Part shown: positions 60,244 to 64,000 of the stretch, in pieces | Layout of the letters: every line of letters begins with the position of its first letter | How positions within the stretch are numbered: position 1 is the stretch's first letter | Source of the DNA: SKPS01 sp964469215 | Lineage (GTDB): Bacteria > Bacteroidota > Bacteroidia > Bacteroidales > SKPS01 | Assembly: GCA_964469215.1 (NCBI GenBank) | Contig: CAYXYB010000005.1 | Coordinates: 1-64,000, forward strand | DNA length: 64,000 bases | Reading direction: 5' to 3' | Notes under the pieces: generated by a model | The model's input: the letters and a program-made list of their open reading frames with translations, nothing else | Databases searched by the model: none | Told to the model about the DNA's origin: nothing | Made by a program: the position numbers and the translations under genes

Positions 60244-60816
60244 TTATTTCCGAACTGGTTTTTGTTTGTTTTGCTGTTTTTCAGCTCTTTGCTTTTTTTC
60301 ACCTCCTTGCTTTTTTGCATCAACTGCCTTTTTCTGTCCTGCCGGATGAGGTTGACAATGCTGATCGAACCAGATTTTCTGTTCATCATTAATCATACTC
60401 CTGATCTGACTTCTGGCTTTTTCTACCCTTTTACGGTTTTCGGCCTGCAATGCAGCTATCTCGTCAATGATTTTTTCTGCAGCATTGCTGTCATACTTCT
60501 CAGCACGTGTCAAGGTGCGCAAACTGGCCTCCTTCTCGTTTATCTTATCTTTGATCACCTTGATGTCTTTAAGCATCTCAATCCTGATGGTTTTAATATC
60601 TGCCTTTTGCTTTTCGTTCAGGCCGGGAATGGATGAATAATTTGCAAAAGGGCCCTGTAATTCAGCTCCGCGCTGTTCTTTTTGATGTAGCTGTTGCTTC
60701 TCCCCTTTGGAATTGGCCTGTCTCTGCTGTTCCTGCGCATTGAGTGATTGTGTGAATGCAAACAACAATGCGATTGTACCTGCAATCATAAGTGATGAAA
60801 TTGTTCTTCTTTTCAT
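60244..60816 (-). CDS. Spy/CpxP-like periplasmic protein
   Basis: A 190-residue periplasmic protein. The signal peptide ends SLNAQ; the mature part is nearly all alpha-helix, with a GLNEKQKADIKTIRI start typical of LTxxQ-motif proteins such as Spy, CpxP and ZraP. Lys, Gln, Ala and Glu dominate, and the C-terminal 35 residues are a Lys/Gln-rich tail. Spy-type proteins are chaperones or metal sensors. It is the last gene of a run with another such protein, an anti-sigma factor and an ECF sigma factor. Confidence 0.78.
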   Translation of the reverse strand: MKRRTISSLMIAGTIALLFAFTQSLNAQEQQRQANSKGEKQQLHQKEQRGAELQGPFANYSSIPGLNEKQKADIKTIRIEMLKDIKVIKDKINEKEASLRTLTRAEKYDSNAAEKIIDEIAALQAENRKRVEKARSQIRSMINDEQKIWFDQHCQPHPAGQKKAVDAKKQGGEKKQRAEKQQNKQKPVRK

Positions 60817-60866
60817 AGCTTTAATTTTTGTTGATTAAGTTGTGTTATTGTTATCCTTTTATAGGA

Positions 60867-61442
60867 CTATTGCTTCCTATTACCATGACCTGATCCTTCG
60901 CATGGCATTTCTGATGGTGCCTTATCCCTACATTTGATCCTTCCTGATTTGTAACCATGTTTCATTCTGCTTTTTTCCAAAAGGTTGAATAATTTTTCCT
61001 TTTGTTCAGGTGTACACAAATCTTTAACGTCATTCAGAAATATTGAGGAACTTACCGACCACTGGTAATGCAGCTCTCCGGTTCTTTTGCTGAGGCTGTC
61101 AATGAATTCCGGATCAGCGTTTTTATCACGAATTGAAATAAACTGCAGTTCCCTTGTTTTATCAATGTCTGTCGTAATATCCCGGATTTCAGAGAAATGC
61201 TTATCCCTCAGTTGTCTGAAAGCCTCAATCTGACGGTCATTAAGACCCACCTCATTTTTTATCATCTCATCATGTAAACGGAAATGCCTCTTTTTTGTTT
61301 TCAATATAAACTCTGTTTTCTCCGGCCCCGGTTTCTGAGCGGAGAACCTCATCCAGAGTATTGTTGCAACCGCTGAAACATTTAATGCCAGTAAAATTAT
61401 TACAAGCCATACAAGAAGCCTGAATTGCTTTGTGTTTATCAT
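60867..61442 (-). CDS. Membrane-anchored heavy-metal sensor-like (CnrX/Spy-like) protein
   Basis: A 191-residue protein with one transmembrane helix (about 10-30) and a helical periplasmic part. The LNDRQIEAFRQLRDKHF region recalls the LTxxQ motif and the LCTPEQKEKLFNLLEK segment near 145-160 matches the second such repeat of Spy/CnrX-like proteins. The C-terminal tail has Cys and His residues (CRDK, CEGSGHG) that could bind metal. It lies 43 bp after the anti-sigma factor gene and is probably a sensor in that pathway. Confidence 0.78.
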   Translation of the reverse strand: MINTKQFRLLVWLVIILLALNVSAVATILWMRFSAQKPGPEKTEFILKTKKRHFRLHDEMIKNEVGLNDRQIEAFRQLRDKHFSEIRDITTDIDKTRELQFISIRDKNADPEFIDSLSKRTGELHYQWSVSSSIFLNDVKDLCTPEQKEKLFNLLEKSRMKHGYKSGRIKCRDKAPSEMPCEGSGHGNRKQ

Positions 61443-61485
61443 TTCCTGCTTTTTTTTGAAGTTTAATATTTGAGTTAATATCTGT

Positions 61486-61923
61486 TTAATATGTGCCGGA
61501 ATCAGAATAATAATATTCTTCAGGGTATCCCGGAGTAGAAAGATAATTGTTTACATCAGCAATTAGTTCATTACTGTTGATATATGTTGTATCTTGCCTG
61601 AATGCCGAGTATCCAAGCCAGATACCTGCGAGCAGTGGTAAAACTATGGCAACCAACAGAGCAACAGGTTTTACCCTGAATAGAGGTGATTGTTCAACTG
61701 TTCTGATTTTCTGCAACTTCGCTTCAACTCTGGTTAAAAAGAATGGATAATCATCTGTAACCTGATCTGAGTCTATTGAGGAATAGATTCTTTTAATGAC
61801 GTCCAGTTTTTTGTTGCAAACAACGCATTTTTGAAGGTGGTCTTCAATTCCCGTTGTAATATCATGCGGCAAATCTCTGTCGATATAATGTAACATTCTC
61901 CTGTCTATATCCCTGCAATTCAT
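61486..61923 (-). CDS. Zinc-finger (zf-HC2) anti-sigma factor
   Basis: A 145-residue anti-sigma factor. The N-terminal zf-HC2 motif is H-x3-C-x2-C (His29, Cys33, Cys36) in EDHLQKCVVC; a transmembrane helix lies at about 84-108 and a short periplasmic C-terminal part follows. It should hold the ECF sigma factor encoded directly upstream at the membrane until a signal releases it. Confidence 0.9.
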   Translation of the reverse strand: MNCRDIDRRMLHYIDRDLPHDITTGIEDHLQKCVVCNKKLDVIKRIYSSIDSDQVTDDYPFFLTRVEAKLQKIRTVEQSPLFRVKPVALLVAIVLPLLAGIWLGYSAFRQDTTYINSNELIADVNNYLSTPGYPEEYYYSDSGTY

Positions 61924-61976
61924 GGAGTCTAATTTGATATTTTGACATTCAACTTCATAAAAACTTGCTCTAAGGT

Positions 61977-62561
61977 TTACTCAGAATATGTGATATAATT
62001 CATAAGGTGTTTTCTCAGATTACTTTTTGCTCTGAACAATAGTGATTCAACCGATGGTAGTGACGTGTTCATTACCGAGGCAATCTCTTTATATGATAAT
62101 CTTTCATACTTGCTCAGCAGGAAAGCTGTTTTCTGATTTGCAGGCAGCTTGTCTATTGCTGTGTGAAGTGCGTTCCTGTCTTCATTGATTTTCAGATAGA
62201 AATCGGGATTGCTGCTCTCAGAGGCAATTGGTTCAGGATGCTGATTTGGTCCGGATTCAATATTTTCGTTCGTGAGAAAACCGAATAAAAGCTTTTTCCT
62301 ACGCATTCTTTTTAGGCGGTTTAATGATTTGTTCACAGTTACCCTGTATAACCATGTGGAAACTGAGGAATCACCCCTGAATTTTCCTATTGATTCCAGA
62401 ACCTCAATAAAAACATCCTGTGCAATATCTTCAGCTTCGTTCAGATCGTGCAGATATGCATAGCTCAGGTTAATAACTTTTTGCTTGTAATTGTCTACAA
62501 GCTCCATAAAAGCCCTATGGTCACCAAGTTTTAGTTTCTCTATCAGTTGAGCATCTGCCAT
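61977..62561 (-). CDS. ECF-family RNA polymerase sigma factor
   Basis: A 194-residue sigma-70-type ECF factor. Region 2 (about 20-95) includes DIAQDVFIEV and VSTWLYRVTVNKSLN, and region 4 (about 135-185) has LPANQKTAFLLSKYERLSYKE and a helix-turn-helix with SLPSVESLLFRAKSNL. No region 1.1 or 3. It precedes its anti-sigma factor by 53 bp. Its target promoter is unknown but an autoregulated promoter upstream would be expected. Likely roles are envelope or metal stress. Confidence 0.93.
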   Translation of the reverse strand: MADAQLIEKLKLGDHRAFMELVDNYKQKVINLSYAYLHDLNEAEDIAQDVFIEVLESIGKFRGDSSVSTWLYRVTVNKSLNRLKRMRRKKLLFGFLTNENIESGPNQHPEPIASESSNPDFYLKINEDRNALHTAIDKLPANQKTAFLLSKYERLSYKEIASVMNTSLPSVESLLFRAKSNLRKHLMNYITYSE

Positions 62562-62594
62562 CAGGTTTGCATTTAGCTATAATTAGACATCATT

Positions 62595-63530
62595 TTACTC
62601 AGTGACATGTGTTTTAATGACCTGTTTTTTACCTGCAGCAATAATGCTTGCATTAAGTTCGAATCCGACCAACAGTATGATTGCATTATAGTAAATATAC
62701 AGTAGAAACAGAATCAGAGTACCGACTGATCCATAGAGGGCATTATGGGTTGAGAAATATTTCACAAAATATCCGAATCCCCAGGCAATTCCAACAAACG
62801 ACAAAGTTGCTATCAGTGATCCTGCAGAAAAGAATCTAAACCCCTCCTTTTTTGCGGGGGCAAAGTAATAGATACCGGAGATTGTCAGATAGATAATAAA
62901 TCCAAGCAGAAACCATCTTCCAACCGGAAGAATTCCAATTACCTGACTTTTTTTAATATATCCTTCACCAACAAGCCAGGCAAGAGTACCCTGCCCTGCA
63001 GCCATCATGGTAATTGCAACAATTATAAGAAGCGTTGCACAAAGCATTAGTATAATTCCTAAAAATCGTTTCTGCATTGGAGACCTTGTTTCAGATATGT
63101 TCACTGACTGGTTGAAGGATGAAATGATACTTATGAACATACTTGAACTGAACCACAATGAAAGCAGGAAGCCCAATGAAAGCAATCCTGTGTGTTTACG
63201 GCTAACAATGTCCATAATAGTATTTTCAAGCAAGGGAAACAACATTTCAGGCATCAGTTCCTTAAGCATGATCATAAGGTTAATCTGGAAATCCCTGACA
63301 GGAATGAGAGGTATTATTGTAAAGATAAAAAGGATACCAGGGAAAAGAGCGAGAAAAAACTTGAATGATATTGATGCTGCTCTTGTGTTGAGGCTGCCTG
63401 AGGAAATTGCGTTTCTGAAGTTAGACACCACTGTGTAGAGACTTATCCCCTTACCTCCGGGTATCATTACCAGGTTAAGGTTGTAGTTAACCTTAGATGT
63501 GAGTTTCCGTAATTGGGATTTAATCAGCAT
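62595..63530 (-). CDS. YihY/UPF0761 (BrkB-type) membrane protein
   Basis: A 311-residue inner-membrane protein with about six hydrophobic helices. The family segment AASISFKFFLALFPGIL and the later YFAPAKKEGFRFFSAG and ELNASII pieces match the YihY/BrkB family, whose function is still uncertain. It overlaps nadC by 11 bp upstream and is 33 bp ahead of the sigma factor gene, so a nadC-yihY-sigma transcript is possible. Confidence 0.9.
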   Translation of the reverse strand: MLIKSQLRKLTSKVNYNLNLVMIPGGKGISLYTVVSNFRNAISSGSLNTRAASISFKFFLALFPGILFIFTIIPLIPVRDFQINLMIMLKELMPEMLFPLLENTIMDIVSRKHTGLLSLGFLLSLWFSSSMFISIISSFNQSVNISETRSPMQKRFLGIILMLCATLLIIVAITMMAAGQGTLAWLVGEGYIKKSQVIGILPVGRWFLLGFIIYLTISGIYYFAPAKKEGFRFFSAGSLIATLSFVGIAWGFGYFVKYFSTHNALYGSVGTLILFLLYIYYNAIILLVGFELNASIIAAGKKQVIKTHVTE

Positions 63531-64000
63531 TGTTATTGCCTTTAAATGCTTTCAGGCTGAGGTCAATGCATTTTATGTGGTGCGTTAGTGCTCCGGATGA
63601 GATGAAGTCAACACCAGTTTCGGCGTAATCCCTGATATTTTCCTCATTAATACCACCTGATGCTTCGGTTTCAAATCTGCCTCCAATAACCTTCACAGCT
63701 CTGGCCAGGTCGGTTGGTTTAAAATTGTCAAGCATAATACGATTTACCCTTCCACACACCAAAACCTCATTCAGTTCTTCGAAGTTGCGCACCTCTATTT
63801 CAATCTTCAGATCCAGGTTCCGTTCGGATATATACCTGTTAACCCTATCTATGGCAGCTTTAATACCTCCTGAGAAGTCAACATGGTTATCTTTGATCAT
63901 TATCATATCAAAGAGCCCCATTCTGTGGTTGTAACCGCCACCTATTCTGACGGCATATTTTTCCATTTCTCTGAGCAGAGGGGTTGTTTTTCTGGTATCC
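63520..64000 (-). CDS. nadC: Nicotinate-nucleotide pyrophosphorylase (carboxylating), 3' part
   Basis: The carboxy-terminal portion of NadC, which makes nicotinate mononucleotide from quinolinate and PRPP in NAD synthesis. The frame stays open to the window end, so the N-terminal half is missing. Visible motifs are DTRKTTPLLRE and KYAVRIGGGYNHRMGLFD (catalytic), MIKDNHVDF, MLDNFKP and the final SSGALTHHIKCIDLSLK. The ATG near 63966 lies inside the protein and is not a start. Confidence 0.95.
   Translation of the reverse strand, partial: DTRKTTPLLREMEKYAVRIGGGYNHRMGLFDMIMIKDNHVDFSGGIKAAIDRVNRYISERNLDLKIEIEVRNFEELNEVLVCGRVNRIMLDNFKPTDLARAVKVIGGRFETEASGGINEENIRDYAETGVDFISSGALTHHIKCIDLSLKAFKGNNNAD

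Overview
The window comes from a Bacteroidota chromosome, most probably a Bacteroidales-like lineage. The reasons are: type IX secretion (T9SS) genes (porX, porV, porU, a porP/sprF-type gene and gldJ), secreted proteases with C-terminal T9SS sorting domains, an LpxC-FabZ fusion, futalosine-pathway menaquinone genes, and many upstream regions carrying the Bacteroidota promoter element TAnnTTTG, several with TTG 19-21 bp upstream. I saw no tRNA, rRNA, CRISPR array, transposase or phage gene. Most of the window is vertically inherited core genome.

Layout. 1-490: intergenic DNA full of short direct and tandem repeats. 0.5-2.2 kb: an exported ankyrin protein, a Nim/PNPOx-like flavoprotein and a PAP2 phosphatase. 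2.1-6.2 kb: obgE, adk, a gene fusing two adenylate kinase domains, and hpt on the minus strand, with purE divergent. 6.4-9.2 kb: two predicted outer-membrane proteins, the second with a ComEA-like helix-hairpin-helix region ahead of a long beta-rich domain. 9.3-11.8 kb: a POT peptide transporter and a YhcC-like radical SAM protein. 11.8-15.1 kb: lipid A genes lpxA, lpxC/fabZ and lpxD. 15.2-19.7 kb: an HD phosphohydrolase divergent from porX, then tsaE and an alanine dehydrogenase homologue. 19.8-24.7 kb: a surface-type CAP lipoprotein, a C10 protease flanked by two small lipoproteins, and proline dehydrogenase. 24.9-32.4 kb: a hybrid-free sensor kinase, mutS, a SpoU-type methyltransferase, an OmpA-family porin-like protein and folK.

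32.5-42.7 kb: sppA, mqnE, two T9SS-exported proteases (M43 and C10 with PKD domains), an MFS carrier, mqnB and mqnD. 42.9-49.3 kb: an SH3 lipoprotein, hldD, a MerR regulator, an M23 endopeptidase, alaS and ispF. 49.4-60.2 kb: porV, porU, porP/sprF, gldJ, murF and anmK. 60.2-64 kb: two Spy/CpxP-like proteins, a zinc-finger anti-sigma factor, an ECF sigma factor, a YihY-type membrane protein and the 3' part of nadC.

How the parts fit. One theme is the outer membrane: lipid A and heptose synthesis, surface lipoproteins, OM barrels, the T9SS sortase PorU with its shuttle PorV, the GldJ lipoprotein, the regulator PorX, and three likely T9SS cargo proteases. A second is quinone and nucleotide metabolism. 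I do not see a clear, self-contained undescribed system. The best candidates for something new are the HhH-plus-barrel pair (6.4-9.2 kb), the three adjacent adenylate kinase domains with altered active sites, the C10 protease operon with possible cognate inhibitor lipoproteins, the ECF sigma/Spy-like cluster, and an orphan terminator that may end a small RNA near 32.6 kb.
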